From positions 2,914,001-2,978,000 of the forward strand of contig OZ220717.1 in assembly GCA_965116625.1 (NCBI GenBank): a stretch of 64,000 bases of DNA, written 5' to 3'. The translations under genes were made by a program, and so were the position numbers. The DNA comes from VXNE01 sp965116625 (GTDB lineage Bacteria > Pseudomonadota > Gammaproteobacteria > Pseudomonadales > Azotimanducaceae). Shown here piece after piece: positions 14,526-24,269 of this stretch. Position 1 is the first letter of the stretch, and every line of letters starts with the position of its first letter. Under the pieces are notes generated by a model. It searched no databases. It was not told the origin of the DNA and saw nothing but the letters and a program-made list of their open reading frames with translations.

Positions 14526-17375
14526 ATGGCGGATTCCTTCGTTGATCGGATGCGCAAGAGCAGCCACCTTTCGGGCGGCAGCGCGGCGTACCTGGAGTCG
14601 CTTTACGAGTCGTTCCTGAACGACCCGGGTGGGGTCGCCGAAGAGTGGAGCGACTACTTCGACGGGCTGCCGCGGCGGCGGCAGGCGCCCGACATCCCGC
14701 ACAGCCCCGTCGTCGAACACTTCGGACGGCTCGGGCGCAATCGCTTCCGCGCCCGGCCCGCCCGGCCGGAGCAGGTCAGCACCGAAATCTCGAACGAACA
14801 CGAGACGAAGCAGGTGCGCGTGCTGGAACTGATCGCGGCGTATCGAAGTCGGGGTCATCGCCGCGCGCGTCTCGATCCCCTGGGAGTGTGGCGGCGGGCC
14901 GACGCGCCGGAACTGGATCTTGACTATCACGGACTATCTCCGGCCGATCTCGACACCGTGTTCCAGACCGGATCGGCGCACTTCTTCGACGAAGGCACGG
15001 CGCGCCTGCGCGACATCCTGGATGCGCTCGAACACACCTACTGTACGTCGATCGGGGTCGAATACATGCATATCGCCGACGCCGCCGAACAGTTGTGGGT
15101 GTGCCGGCGGGTGGAAGCGGCGCGTACGGACCCCGCGCTCGATGCGCAGGAGAAGCGCGTTGTGCTGGAGCGGCTGACGGCCGCCGAAGGACTTGAGAGG
15201 TATCTCCACGCCCAGTATCCCGGAACCAAGCGGTTCAGCCTCGAAGGTGCCGACAGCCTGATACCAATGCTGCATGAAACGTTGCAGCGGATGGGCGCTC
15301 ACGGCGTGGTGGAAACGGTGATCGGCATGGCGCACCGGGGCAGGCTGAACGTGCTGGTCAACATCCTCGGCAAACAGCCGGGTGACATGTTCGACGAGTT
15401 CGAGGGGCAGCTGGTGGAGACGGCCGCGATGGGCGACGTCAAGTATCACCAGGGCTTCTCGTCGAATGTCGAGACGTCGGGCGGCGAAATGCACGTCGCT
15501 CTCGCGTTCAACCCCTCGCACCTTGAGATTGTCGGGCCTGTGGTCGAAGGTTCCGTACGCGCCAGGCAGGACCGTCGGCACGACCTGGCTGGCGACCTGG
15601 TCATGCCCATCGTCATCCACGGAGACGCCGCGTTCGCCGGCCAGGGCGTCGTGATGGAGACGTTCCAGATGTCGCAGACGCGTGGATTCCGCACCGGCGG
15701 GACCCTGCACATCATCGTCAACAACCAGATCGGCTTCACCACCCATCGCATCGATGACGTGCGGTCCACGGAATATTGCTCCGAAGCGGGAAAGATGGTC
15801 CGGGCACCGATATTCCACGTCAACGCGGACGATCCCGAGGCCGTCATCTTCGTCACGCGGCTGGCGGTCGACTACCGCATGCAGTTCAAGAAGGACGTGG
15901 TCATCGACCTCGTCTGCTATCGGCGCCGGGGGCACAACGAGGCGGAGGAGCCGATGAAGACCCAGCCGCTGATGTACCAGGCGATCCGGCAGCATCCGAC
16001 GCCGCGGGCGATCTACGCCGCTCGGCTGGCCGAGGAACGCGTGATGACGGTCGGGGAAGCCGACGCGCTCGCCGACGAATACCGGAACGCGCTCGACTCC
16101 GGCGATCACGTCGCCATGAGCCTGGTGCACGAACCCGACGAGGAACTGTTCGTGGACTGGCGCCCGTACCTCGGTCACGAGTGGACCACGCCGGCGGACA
16201 CGCGCGTCGACCTGGCTCGGCTGCAGGAATTGGCGAGCAGCGTGAACACCGCCCCCGACGGATTTGCACTGCACAGGCAGGTGCAACGGCTGCTCGACGA
16301 CCGTAAGCGCATGGCCGCTGGCGCCGCCCCCATCAACTGGGGGTTTGCCGAGACGATGGCGTACGCCACGCTGTTGGACCAGGGGCATGCCGTTCGGCTG
16401 ACGGGGCAGGACACCGGCGTGGGCACGTTCTCTCACCGCCACGCGGTGGTCTACAACCAGAAGAGCGGCGATGGCTACGTGCCGCTGCAGCACATTCTGG
16501 AGTCGCCGGACGCGCCGACATTCGAAGTCTACGATTCGCTGCTGTCGGAGGAGGCCGTCCTCGCATTCGAATACGGCTACGCCACGACCACGCCCGGCGC
16601 GCTGGTGATATGGGAGGCGCAGTTCGGCGACTTCGCCAATGGTGCCCAGGTGGTGATCGACCAGTTCATCACTAGCGGTGAGACCAAGTGGGCGCGACTG
16701 TGCGGTCTCGTCATGCTGTTGCCGCACGGCTACGAGGGGCAGGGGCCGGAACACTCGTCGGCGCGGCTTGAGCGCTACCTGCAACTCTGCGCGGAACACA
16801 ACATCCAGGTGTGTCTGCCCACGACCCCGGCGCAGATGTTCCACATGCTGCGGCGCCAGGTCATGCGGCCGTTGCGCAAGCCGCTCGTGGCGCTGACGCC
16901 GAAGAGCCTGCTGCGCCACAAGCTCGCCGCGTCGTCCCTCGAGGACCTGGCCGAGGGCAGTTTTCAGGCCGTCATTCCGGAGGTGGAAGACCTCGACCCC
17001 GACAACGTGAGGCGGTTGGTGCTGTGCAGCGGCAAGGTGTACTACGACCTGCTGGAGGAGCGGCGCGAGAGGAACCTCGACGATGTGGCCATCGTGCGTA
17101 TCGAGCAGCTCTATCCGTTCCCCGAACAGGAACTCGGCGACGTCATCGCGCCGTACAAGCGGCTGAGGTATGTCACCTGGTGCCAGGAGGAACCGGCGAA
17201 CCAGGGCGCGTGGTATTCGAGCCAGCACCACATGCGTCGCGTGCTGGCGCGGCATGACGTCTCGCTGTACCTGTTCTACGCGGGAAGGGTGGCGTTCGCA
17301 TCACCGGCCAGCGGGTATTTCAGCCACCACATCGACCGGCAGAACCGGCTGGTGGAAGAGGCGCTCATAGGGTAG
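14526..17375 (+). CDS. sucA: 2-oxoglutarate dehydrogenase E1 component
   Basis: 949 residues, the normal length. Thiamine-diphosphate-dependent decarboxylase of the 2-oxoglutarate dehydrogenase complex. The N-terminal SSHLSGGSAAYLESLYESFL segment is the E2-binding/assembly region. The core shows VIGMAHRGRLNVLVNILGK (about 265-285), HGDAAFAGQGVVMET, NNQIGFTT, and the C-terminal QFGDFANGAQVVIDQFITSG. sucB follows 6 nt downstream. No frameshift. A very long antisense ORF across it is a codon-bias shadow. Confidence 0.95.
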   Translation: MADSFVDRMRKSSHLSGGSAAYLESLYESFLNDPGGVAEEWSDYFDGLPRRRQAPDIPHSPVVEHFGRLGRNRFRARPARPEQVSTEISNEHETKQVRVLELIAAYRSRGHRRARLDPLGVWRRADAPELDLDYHGLSPADLDTVFQTGSAHFFDEGTARLRDILDALEHTYCTSIGVEYMHIADAAEQLWVCRRVEAARTDPALDAQEKRVVLERLTAAEGLERYLHAQYPGTKRFSLEGADSLIPMLHETLQRMGAHGVVETVIGMAHRGRLNVLVNILGKQPGDMFDEFEGQLVETAAMGDVKYHQGFSSNVETSGGEMHVALAFNPSHLEIVGPVVEGSVRARQDRRHDLAGDLVMPIVIHGDAAFAGQGVVMETFQMSQTRGFRTGGTLHIIVNNQIGFTTHRIDDVRSTEYCSEAGKMVRAPIFHVNADDPEAVIFVTRLAVDYRMQFKKDVVIDLVCYRRRGHNEAEEPMKTQPLMYQAIRQHPTPRAIYAARLAEERVMTVGEADALADEYRNALDSGDHVAMSLVHEPDEELFVDWRPYLGHEWTTPADTRVDLARLQELASSVNTAPDGFALHRQVQRLLDDRKRMAAGAAPINWGFAETMAYATLLDQGHAVRLTGQDTGVGTFSHRHAVVYNQKSGDGYVPLQHILESPDAPTFEVYDSLLSEEAVLAFEYGYATTTPGALVIWEAQFGDFANGAQVVIDQFITSGETKWARLCGLVMLLPHGYEGQGPEHSSARLERYLQLCAEHNIQVCLPTTPAQMFHMLRRQVMRPLRKPLVALTPKSLLRHKLAASSLEDLAEGSFQAVIPEVEDLDPDNVRRLVLCSGKVYYDLLEERRERNLDDVAIVRIEQLYPFPEQELGDVIAPYKRLRYVTWCQEEPANQGAWYSSQHHMRRVLARHDVSLYLFYAGRVAFASPASGYFSHHIDRQNRLVEEALIG

Positions 17376-17381
17376 GCGGTG

Positions 17382-18623
17382 ATGGAAATCAAGGCACCGA
17401 CGTTCCCGGAGTCCATCGAGGACGGCACGCTGGCCGCGTGGCACAAGCAGCCTGGCGAGGCGGTCCGGCGTGACGAAATGCTGGCCGAGATCGAGACGGA
17501 CAAGGTCGTGATCGAGATTGTCGCGCCTCGCGACGGCGCCCTGACGGATATCGTCAAGGCCGAAGGCGAGACGGTAGAGAGCGACGAAGTCATCGCTCGG
17601 TTCGATCCGGGAGCCGCGGCCGATGCGCCTCCGGCTGAGTCTGCCGGCGAAGCGGCTGGCGAACCGGCTGGCAAACCGAAAGCCGCTCCCGCGGCGGTCG
17701 AAGTGGGTATTTCTCCGGCCGCCCGCAAGCTTGCCGAAGAGGAAGGTATCGACATCGCGACGCTGAACGGTTCAGGCCGTGGCGGGCGGATCACGAAGGC
17801 GGATGTCTCGCGGGCCGCGAGCATGTCGGCCGCCATGACTCCGGCGCCGACACCCGCGGCCCCGGTCAGCGAGACCGCGCCGACGCCCGAGTCCGGGGGC
17901 GACATTCCGTCACTTTCCGATCGCGTCGAACGCCGGGTCCCCATGACGCGGCTGCGCGCTTCCATCGCCCATCGGCTCCTCGAAGCGCAACACAACGCCG
18001 CCATGCTGACGACTTTCAACGAAGTGAACATGGAGCCGGTCATGACCCTGCGGGCGCGCCACCGGGACGCTTTCGAGCGTGCCCATGACGGGACGCGTCT
18101 CGGCTTCATGGGATTTTTCGTGCGCGTGAGCGTGGAGGCGTTGAAACGCTTCCCCCTGGTCAATGCCTGTATCGACGGAGACGAGGTCGTCTACCACGGC
18201 TTCTACGATGTCGGGGTCGCGGTCAGCACGGAGCGCGGGCTGGTGGTGCCCGTGCTGCGCGATGCGGATGCGCTCAGCATCGCCCAGATCGAGGAGCAGA
18301 TCACGGGCTTCGGTGCCAGCGCGCGCGACAACAAGCTCACCATCGAAGAGATGACCGGGGGCACTTTCACGATCTCCAACGGCGGGGTCTTCGGCTCGTT
18401 GCTGTCCACTCCCATTTTGAATCCGCCGCAGACCGCGATCCTCGGCATGCACAAGATCGAACAGCGGCCGGTGGTGGAAGAAGGCGAAATCGTCGCGCGT
18501 CCGATGATGTATCTTGCGCTCACGTACGATCATCGACTGATCGACGGCCAGGAGGCGGTGCGTTTCCTGGTCACCATCAAGGAACTGCTGGAAGACCCGG
18601 CCCGAATACTGTTGGAAATCTGA
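17382..18623 (+). CDS. sucB: Dihydrolipoamide succinyltransferase (E2 of 2-oxoglutarate dehydrogenase)
   Basis: 413 residues from ATG 17382 (an in-frame GTG lies 3 nt earlier). One lipoyl domain (1-80) has the lipoylated Lys41 in EIETDKVVIEI. An Ala/Pro-rich linker leads to a peripheral E3/E1-binding domain at about 107-147 (ISPAARKLAEEEGIDIATLN). A second linker leads to the catalytic domain (about 185-413), with the acetyltransferase active site LTYDHRLIDGQEAV near the end. Domain plan and length fit SucB rather than AceF. It sits between sucA and lpd. Confidence 0.94.
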   Translation: MEIKAPTFPESIEDGTLAAWHKQPGEAVRRDEMLAEIETDKVVIEIVAPRDGALTDIVKAEGETVESDEVIARFDPGAAADAPPAESAGEAAGEPAGKPKAAPAAVEVGISPAARKLAEEEGIDIATLNGSGRGGRITKADVSRAASMSAAMTPAPTPAAPVSETAPTPESGGDIPSLSDRVERRVPMTRLRASIAHRLLEAQHNAAMLTTFNEVNMEPVMTLRARHRDAFERAHDGTRLGFMGFFVRVSVEALKRFPLVNACIDGDEVVYHGFYDVGVAVSTERGLVVPVLRDADALSIAQIEEQITGFGASARDNKLTIEEMTGGTFTISNGGVFGSLLSTPILNPPQTAILGMHKIEQRPVVEEGEIVARPMMYLALTYDHRLIDGQEAVRFLVTIKELLEDPARILLEI

Positions 18624-18627
18624 ATCT

Positions 18628-20076
18628 ATGCCGAACGAATACGACATCGTGGTGATCGGGGCAGGACCCGCGGGCTATGCCGCTGCCATCCGGGCCGCGC
18701 AACTCGGCATGCGCACCGCGTGCATCGACAAGGCCCTGGACGGGGAGGGTAACCCGACGCTCGGGGGCACCTGCCTGAACTGGGGCTGCATTCCGTCCAA
18801 GGCGCTGCTCGACGCGTCCCACAAGTACATGGAGGCCGCGCACCAGTTCGACGAAGTGGGCATTGGTGTCGAAGGGCTGTCCGTCGACGTGTCGAAAATG
18901 ATGCAGCGAAAGGATGGCGTCGTGGCGAAACTGACGGCCGGCATCGGCATGCTGTTCGATGGCAACGGCGTCGTTTCATTGCCTGGCAGCGGCAGGTTGC
19001 TTGCCCACAAGCACGTCGAATACACGACGCACGACGGGGAAGTCTCGGAACTTGCGGCGGATCACGTGATCCTGGCGCCCGGTTCCGTCCCCATGGAGAT
19101 CGATCCGGTGCCCCTGGTGCCGGGCCTGGTCGTCGACTCGGCCGGCGCGCTGGAGTTCGACGCGGTGCCGCCGCGCCTCGGCGTCATAGGCGCGGGGGTG
19201 ATCGGCCTGGAACTCGGCAGCGTCTGGTCGAGGCTCGGCGCAAAGGTGGTCCTTCTGGAGGCCCTCGAGGAGTTCCTGCCCATGGCCGACCAGCGCATCG
19301 CACGCGACGCGTTGCGCACTTTCGGCCGCCAGGACCTCGACATCCGCCTCGGAACCCGCGTCACGGGCGCGAAGGTGAAAGGCGAGGGCGCATCGGCCAA
19401 GGTGGCGGTCGAATACCAGGACAAGGACGGAAACCACACGCTTACGGTGGACAAGCTCATCGTGGCGGTGGGGCGCCGGCCTTACACCGAAGGTTTGCTG
19501 GCGCCGGACAGCGGCGTCAATCTCGATGAACGCGGCTTTCTCTACGTCAATGACCTGTGCGAGACCGATGCGCCTGACGTCTACGCCGTGGGCGATGTCG
19601 TGCGAGGCCCCATGCTCGCCCACAAGGGTGCCGAGGAGGGGGTCATGGTCGCCGAGCGGATCGCGGGCCACAAGCCCATGGTCAACTACGAGTGCATTCC
19701 GAACGTCATCTACACGCATCCCGAGATCGCCTGGGTCGGCAAGACGGAACAGGACCTCAAGGCGGACGGCGAGGCGTACAGCGTCGGAACGTTCCCCTAT
19801 GCCGCCAACGGCCGCGCGCTCGCCGCGAACGACGCGGAGGGGATGGTCAAGATTGTCGCCGAGGAGGAGACCGATCGAATTCTCGGTGTGCACGTGTTCG
19901 GCCCCCAGGCGTCCGAACTCATTGGACAGGCGGTGATCGCCATGGAATTCGAAGCCAGTGCGGAGGACATCGGGTTGACCATGTTCGCGCATCCGACCCT
20001 GGCCGAGGCCGTCCATGAAGCCGCCCTGGCCGTCGGGGGCCGGGCGATACACATGGTGAACCGCAAGCGGCGGTAA
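18628..20076 (+). CDS. lpdA: Dihydrolipoyl dehydrogenase (E3)
   Basis: 482 residues. FAD disulfide reductase that reoxidises dihydrolipoamide with NAD+. It shows IVVIGAGPAGYAAAI (FAD site), the redox disulfide GGTCLNWGCIPSKALLD (Cys49/Cys54), an NAD-binding LGVIGAGVIGLELG, VYAVGDV, and the active-site His-Glu pair in AHPTLAEAVHEAAL near residue 455. It ends the TCA operon, 4 nt after sucB. sucCD is not in this cluster. Confidence 0.94.
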   Translation: MPNEYDIVVIGAGPAGYAAAIRAAQLGMRTACIDKALDGEGNPTLGGTCLNWGCIPSKALLDASHKYMEAAHQFDEVGIGVEGLSVDVSKMMQRKDGVVAKLTAGIGMLFDGNGVVSLPGSGRLLAHKHVEYTTHDGEVSELAADHVILAPGSVPMEIDPVPLVPGLVVDSAGALEFDAVPPRLGVIGAGVIGLELGSVWSRLGAKVVLLEALEEFLPMADQRIARDALRTFGRQDLDIRLGTRVTGAKVKGEGASAKVAVEYQDKDGNHTLTVDKLIVAVGRRPYTEGLLAPDSGVNLDERGFLYVNDLCETDAPDVYAVGDVVRGPMLAHKGAEEGVMVAERIAGHKPMVNYECIPNVIYTHPEIAWVGKTEQDLKADGEAYSVGTFPYAANGRALAANDAEGMVKIVAEEETDRILGVHVFGPQASELIGQAVIAMEFEASAEDIGLTMFAHPTLAEAVHEAALAVGGRAIHMVNRKRR

Positions 20077-20089
20077 CACGGCTCGCCAG

Positions 20090-22978
20090 ATGACCCGTGA
20101 TGCCGTAACGCCGCGAGACGACGCGAAGCCGGTCGAGCAGGGCGACCTGTCGCTCTACCTGCGGCTGCTGGGCTACCTGCGGCCGCATCGGTTCTGGTTT
20201 GTCGTCGCCATACTCGGATTCCTGGCCGCCGCCGGCGCCGAGGCCTCCTTCGCGATACTCCTTGGCAACATCATAGATACGTTCAGTTCTGCGACGGGTA
20301 CGCCCTCGAGCACCCCGTCCTCCGACGTGGCCGACACCAGCGCGATCTGGTTCTATCCGGCGCTGATGGTGGCGGTAGCGGTCGTAAGGGCGGTGGGAGC
20401 GATTGCTGGAGAAATGCTCCTGGCCCGCATCTCGTTCGGCATCGTGCACGTCATCCGCTGCGAGCTGTTCGACCGCCTGCTCGTGGTCCCGAGCGCCTAT
20501 TACGACCGCAGCGGCCGGGGCCAGCTACTCTCCAGGCTGACCTACTCGGCAACGCAGTTGCGCGACACGGTGACCGAGGTCGCCCGCATCATCCTGCAGG
20601 ACGGCGCCAAGGTGATATTCCTCGTCGGGGCCATGCTCTACGTGAGCTGGCTCCTGACCGTCATTTTCGCCGTGGTCGCGCCGATCATCGCGTTGGCCGT
20701 GCGTTCGGCCTCGCGCCGCTACCGGCGCGACAGCGAACGCATCGAGGTGTCGATGGGCGAAGTGACGCAGGTCGCGTCGGAAGTCATCGACGGCCAGCGC
20801 GTTGTCAGGGCGTTCGGGGCCGAGACCCGGGAGCGGGACCGTTTCGTCGGCGCCAGCGACCGTATCAGGCGACGAAGCGCGAAGTTCGCGGCCACCAAGG
20901 CCATGAATACCCAGGGAATCCAACTGATCGTGGCCTGCCTGCTCGGCCTGGTGGTGGCCCTGGTGCTGATGCCAGAGATCGGCGGTTCGCTTTCGGCCGG
21001 CAATGTCGCCTCCTTCATCGCCCTGGCCGGCATGCTGGCCAATCCTACGAAACGCCTGTCGGAAGTCACGGCGCGGCTGCAGCGCGGCCTGGCCGCGGCC
21101 ACCAACATCTTTTCCCAGATCGACCAGGATGCCGAACCCGATAGCGGCGAACTCGAGGTGGAGCGTGTCGAAGGGAACATCGAGTTCCGCGATGTCTGGT
21201 TTCGATACGGGAACGGCGGCGACGACGTACTGCGCGGCGTTTCGTTCTCGATCGCCCCCGGCGAGACGCTCGCCCTGGTCGGCCGTTCCGGCAGCGGCAA
21301 GTCGACGCTGGCGAACCTGATACCGCGCTTTTACAACCCGACGCGCGGCGAGATACACCTGGACGGCCATTCGCTCGATACGTACACGTTGCGCAATCTC
21401 CGGGACCAGATCGCCGTGGTCTCGGAGCACGTGATGCTGTTCAACGACACCCTGCGCAACAACATCGCGTACGGTCAGCTTGCGGGTGCGGCTGACAGCG
21501 AGGTCGAGCAGGCCGTCAGGCGCGCGCATGTCGACCAGTTCACGGGCGATCCGGCCGGTCTCGACATGGCTGTTGGCGATGGCGGATCAGGCTTGTCGGG
21601 AGGCCAGCGCCAGCGGGTTGCGATCGCGAGAGCCCTCCTGAAGGACGCGCCGATCCTGATTCTCGACGAGGCGACATCGGCGCTCGACGTGGAAAGCGAA
21701 CGCCGCGTCCAGGAAGCCCTCGACGAGGTGATGCGCGGCCGCACCACGGTGGTTATCGCGCACAGGCTGTGGACAGTGGAACATGCCGACAAGATCGCCG
21801 TGCTCGAGCATGGCCGCATCGTCGAGATGGGTGGACACCGGGAGCTTCTCGATGCCGGCGGGGCCTACGCCAGGTTGTACCGGTTGCACTTCGCAAACGG
21901 TGACGAAGCCGGCGAGTCGAGCGCGGCGAAGGTGGCCCGGCTGCCGGTGCCGGCCAGGGAAGGGACCGAGGTGTCGAATCCACTCGTCGAGGCGTGGTAC
22001 GGGAACCGGTTCTGGCCGAAGCTGCTGTGGCCGCTGTCGATGGTCTATGCGTACGTCGCCCGGCGCAGGAGGGAACGATACGGGACGGGACGCGTGCCGG
22101 CCTGGCGAGCGCCGGTGCCGGTGGTGGTCGTTGGCAACATTACCGCCGGCGGCACGGGCAAGACGCCCCTGGTGATATGGCTTGCCCGATGGTTGAAGAG
22201 CCGAAACCTTCGCGCAGGAGTCGTGTCCCGGGGATATGGCGGCCGCGCTTCCTATCCGCTTGATGTGGGTCCGGACACACCGTCCTCCCGGGCCGGCGAC
22301 GAGGCGGCAGTCATCGCTGACCGTACCGGCTGTCCGGTGGTGGTCGATCCGGACCGGGCCACGGCGGTGCGGCGCCTGCTCGAGGGATCGGACTGTGACG
22401 TCGTGCTCAGCGACGACGGCCTGCAGCACTACGCCCTGGCGCGGGACGTGGAGATCGTGGTGCTGGACGGGGACCGCGGCGTCGGCAACGGCCTGCAACT
22501 GCCTGCCGGTCCCTTGCGCGAGCCCGTGTCACGCCTGTCCGAAGTCGATATCGTCGTCGCCAACGGCGCGCCGACGGGGCTCGCCCCCGCCGAACACACC
22601 ATGACCGCCCGGCCAGTCCGGTTTCACAATCTCGCGACGGGCGAATCGATTCCCGCGACGCAGTTCAGGGCGCGTGTCGACGGTGCCCTGGTCGCCATCT
22701 CCGGAATCGGCAACCCGCGCCGCTTCTTGCGGAGCCTGGCCGAGGTGGGTCTCGCTCCGGCTGTCCGGTCCTTTCCCGATCACCATGTGTTTTCGCCGGC
22801 GGATCTCGATGTCCCCGCCGGGGCCTGGATCGTGACCACGGAAAAGGACGCGCAAAGGATCCGGAGCCATTCGTCCGTGCCCGAGATTTGTTGGTTCCTC
22901 GAAATTGCCATGGAGCCCTCGGAGGGATTTCAGAACGCGCTCGCCGCGGTATTGCGCGAGCGTGGTGTCGACGTGTGA
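20090..22978 (+). CDS. msbA-lpxK: MsbA-LpxK fusion: lipid A flippase joined to tetraacyldisaccharide 4'-kinase
   Basis: One uninterrupted 962-residue frame covers two normally separate enzymes. Residues 1-~610 are the ABC exporter MsbA: about six membrane helices (20-320), Walker A GRSGSGKST (~399), signature LSGGQRQRVAIARAL (~503), Walker B ILILDEATSALD. After a short linker, residues ~628-962 are LpxK, which phosphorylates the 4' position of the lipid A precursor: VVVGNITAGGTGKTPLVIW (P-loop ~687), VSRGYGG, LSDDGLQH, and TTEKDAQRI. A GTG at 21971 with GGGAAGGG upstream could also start LpxK separately by internal initiation. The kinase site faces the cytoplasm, as does the ABC domain, so a fused protein is topologically possible. 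kdsB overlaps the stop by 4 nt. Confidence 0.88.
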   Translation: MTRDAVTPRDDAKPVEQGDLSLYLRLLGYLRPHRFWFVVAILGFLAAAGAEASFAILLGNIIDTFSSATGTPSSTPSSDVADTSAIWFYPALMVAVAVVRAVGAIAGEMLLARISFGIVHVIRCELFDRLLVVPSAYYDRSGRGQLLSRLTYSATQLRDTVTEVARIILQDGAKVIFLVGAMLYVSWLLTVIFAVVAPIIALAVRSASRRYRRDSERIEVSMGEVTQVASEVIDGQRVVRAFGAETRERDRFVGASDRIRRRSAKFAATKAMNTQGIQLIVACLLGLVVALVLMPEIGGSLSAGNVASFIALAGMLANPTKRLSEVTARLQRGLAAATNIFSQIDQDAEPDSGELEVERVEGNIEFRDVWFRYGNGGDDVLRGVSFSIAPGETLALVGRSGSGKSTLANLIPRFYNPTRGEIHLDGHSLDTYTLRNLRDQIAVVSEHVMLFNDTLRNNIAYGQLAGAADSEVEQAVRRAHVDQFTGDPAGLDMAVGDGGSGLSGGQRQRVAIARALLKDAPILILDEATSALDVESERRVQEALDEVMRGRTTVVIAHRLWTVEHADKIAVLEHGRIVEMGGHRELLDAGGAYARLYRLHFANGDEAGESSAAKVARLPVPAREGTEVSNPLVEAWYGNRFWPKLLWPLSMVYAYVARRRRERYGTGRVPAWRAPVPVVVVGNITAGGTGKTPLVIWLARWLKSRNLRAGVVSRGYGGRASYPLDVGPDTPSSRAGDEAAVIADRTGCPVVVDPDRATAVRRLLEGSDCDVVLSDDGLQHYALARDVEIVVLDGDRGVGNGLQLPAGPLREPVSRLSEVDIVVANGAPTGLAPAEHTMTARPVRFHNLATGESIPATQFRARVDGALVAISGIGNPRRFLRSLAEVGLAPAVRSFPDHHVFSPADLDVPAGAWIVTTEKDAQRIRSHSSVPEICWFLEIAMEPSEGFQNALAAVLRERGVDV

Positions 22979-23739
22979 GCGCCTTTTCCGTCGTTGTCCC
23001 GGCGCGGTTCGCGTCGACACGGCTTCCCGGAAAGCCGCTCGCGCAGATCGCCGGCAAGCCGATGATCGCGCATGTCGCCCAGAGGGCCAGCCAGTCCGGT
23101 GCTGCGGAAGTCATCGTGGCAACGGACGACGAGCGTGTGTGGCGCGCCGCAGCGTCCGAGGGCGTACACGTGGTGATGACGCGCGCGGACCATGCTTCGG
23201 GATCGGACCGGGTCATGGAAGTCGCCGAATCGTGCGGCTGGTCTGACGATCACATCGTGGTGAACGTCCAGGGCGACGAGCCCCTGATCCCGCCCACAGT
23301 GGTCGACCAGGTAGCGGGACTCCTGCAGGGGTCACCGGGTGCCGGGGTGGCGACGTTGAGCGAGCCGCTTCGCGATGCTGAGGATGTCGGCGACGAGAAC
23401 ATCGTCAAGGTGGTCGCAGCGAGGAGCGGACGCGCGCTCTACTTTTCTCGGGCGCCTGTTCCCTACGCACGGGGCGTTCCGTCTGCCGTGACCGGACCGG
23501 ACAGGCAATACCGTCGGCATATCGGCATCTATGCCTACCGCGTGGCTGCGCTGCGCCGGTTCGTGGCACTCCCGGTCGGGCGCCTGGAAGCGACGGAGTC
23601 CCTCGAACAGCTCCGGTTCCTCGAAAACGACATCGACATCGTGGTAGAGGAGGCATCGGCGCCGGTTCCCGGAGGGGTCGATACCCCGGCCGATCTCGAG
23701 CGGGTGAGGCGCGCTTTCGACCAGAGAGTCGCGGGCTGA
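22975..23739 (+). CDS. kdsB: 3-deoxy-manno-octulosonate cytidylyltransferase
   Basis: 254 residues from GTG 22975, overlapping the msbA-lpxK stop as GTGA. It activates Kdo as CMP-Kdo for addition to lipid A. Conserved family segments: VVPARFASTRLPGKPLAQI at the N-terminus, VIVATDDERV, VNVQGDEPLIPP, RRHIGIYAYRVAALRRF and LEATESLEQLRFLENDIDI. The same order msbA-lpxK-kdsB is common in gammaproteobacteria, so the three steps of lipid A-Kdo maturation are coupled. Confidence 0.93.
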   Translation: MSAFSVVVPARFASTRLPGKPLAQIAGKPMIAHVAQRASQSGAAEVIVATDDERVWRAAASEGVHVVMTRADHASGSDRVMEVAESCGWSDDHIVVNVQGDEPLIPPTVVDQVAGLLQGSPGAGVATLSEPLRDAEDVGDENIVKVVAARSGRALYFSRAPVPYARGVPSAVTGPDRQYRRHIGIYAYRVAALRRFVALPVGRLEATESLEQLRFLENDIDIVVEEASAPVPGGVDTPADLERVRRAFDQRVAG

Positions 23740-23837
23740 GGCCACATGTCGTGCGGCCTTGTGCCGAGGGTTGACCCCTTTACTCCCTTTCCTGCGTTTC
23801 AGACCCCAGTGACAGATCTCACCGGGAGGGACAAGAC

Positions 23838-24242
23838 ATGCGCAGGCACGCGAGGCGCAACGAAGAAGAAGACACGAAGATCAAGCTGACGCCCATGCTG
23901 GACGTCGTCTTCATCATGCTGATCTTTTTTGTCGTGACGGCCACGTTCGTGAAGGAAGTGGGCCTTGAAGTCAACCAGCCGGAGGACGCAGCGGCAGAGC
24001 CCGAATCAAAGGAGCGCAAGGTCATTGTGCGTATCACGAGCCGCGACCGGATATTGATCGCGAAGCGCGATATCGACTGGCGTTCGGTGCGCGCCAACCT
24101 CGAACGCCTGCACGCGGAATATCCGGAGGCGCCGGTGATCGTTCATCCGCACCCCGATTCGCGCACGGAGACCACGGTGCACGTCATTGACTCTGCACGG
24201 CGGGCAGGCGTGACCGACGTTGCTCTCGCGGCGGGGGACTGA
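23838..24242 (+). CDS. exbD: ExbD/TolR family proton-channel component
   Basis: 134 residues, with GGGAGGG about 9 nt before ATG 23838. A short basic-acidic N-terminal tail is followed by KIKLTPMLDVVFIMLIFFVV, with the proton-carrying Asp of the single membrane helix, then a periplasmic domain ending VTDVALAAGD. The family energises outer-membrane transport together with ExbB/TolQ and TonB/TolA. No exbB or tonB lies nearby; in many gammaproteobacteria an exbB-exbD pair sits before msbA, so exbD here is displaced and solitary. Confidence 0.82.
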   Translation: MRRHARRNEEEDTKIKLTPMLDVVFIMLIFFVVTATFVKEVGLEVNQPEDAAAEPESKERKVIVRITSRDRILIAKRDIDWRSVRANLERLHAEYPEAPVIVHPHPDSRTETTVHVIDSARRAGVTDVALAAGD

Positions 24243-24269
24243 CCCGGCGGCACGGTTGCCCGTCCGGGG

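Noticed and set aside
14934..17255. 773-codon open frame antisense to sucA
   Set aside because: Runs exactly opposite a full-length sucA; His/Arg/Val-rich composition is that of a shadow frame in high-GC DNA, and there is no ribosome site.
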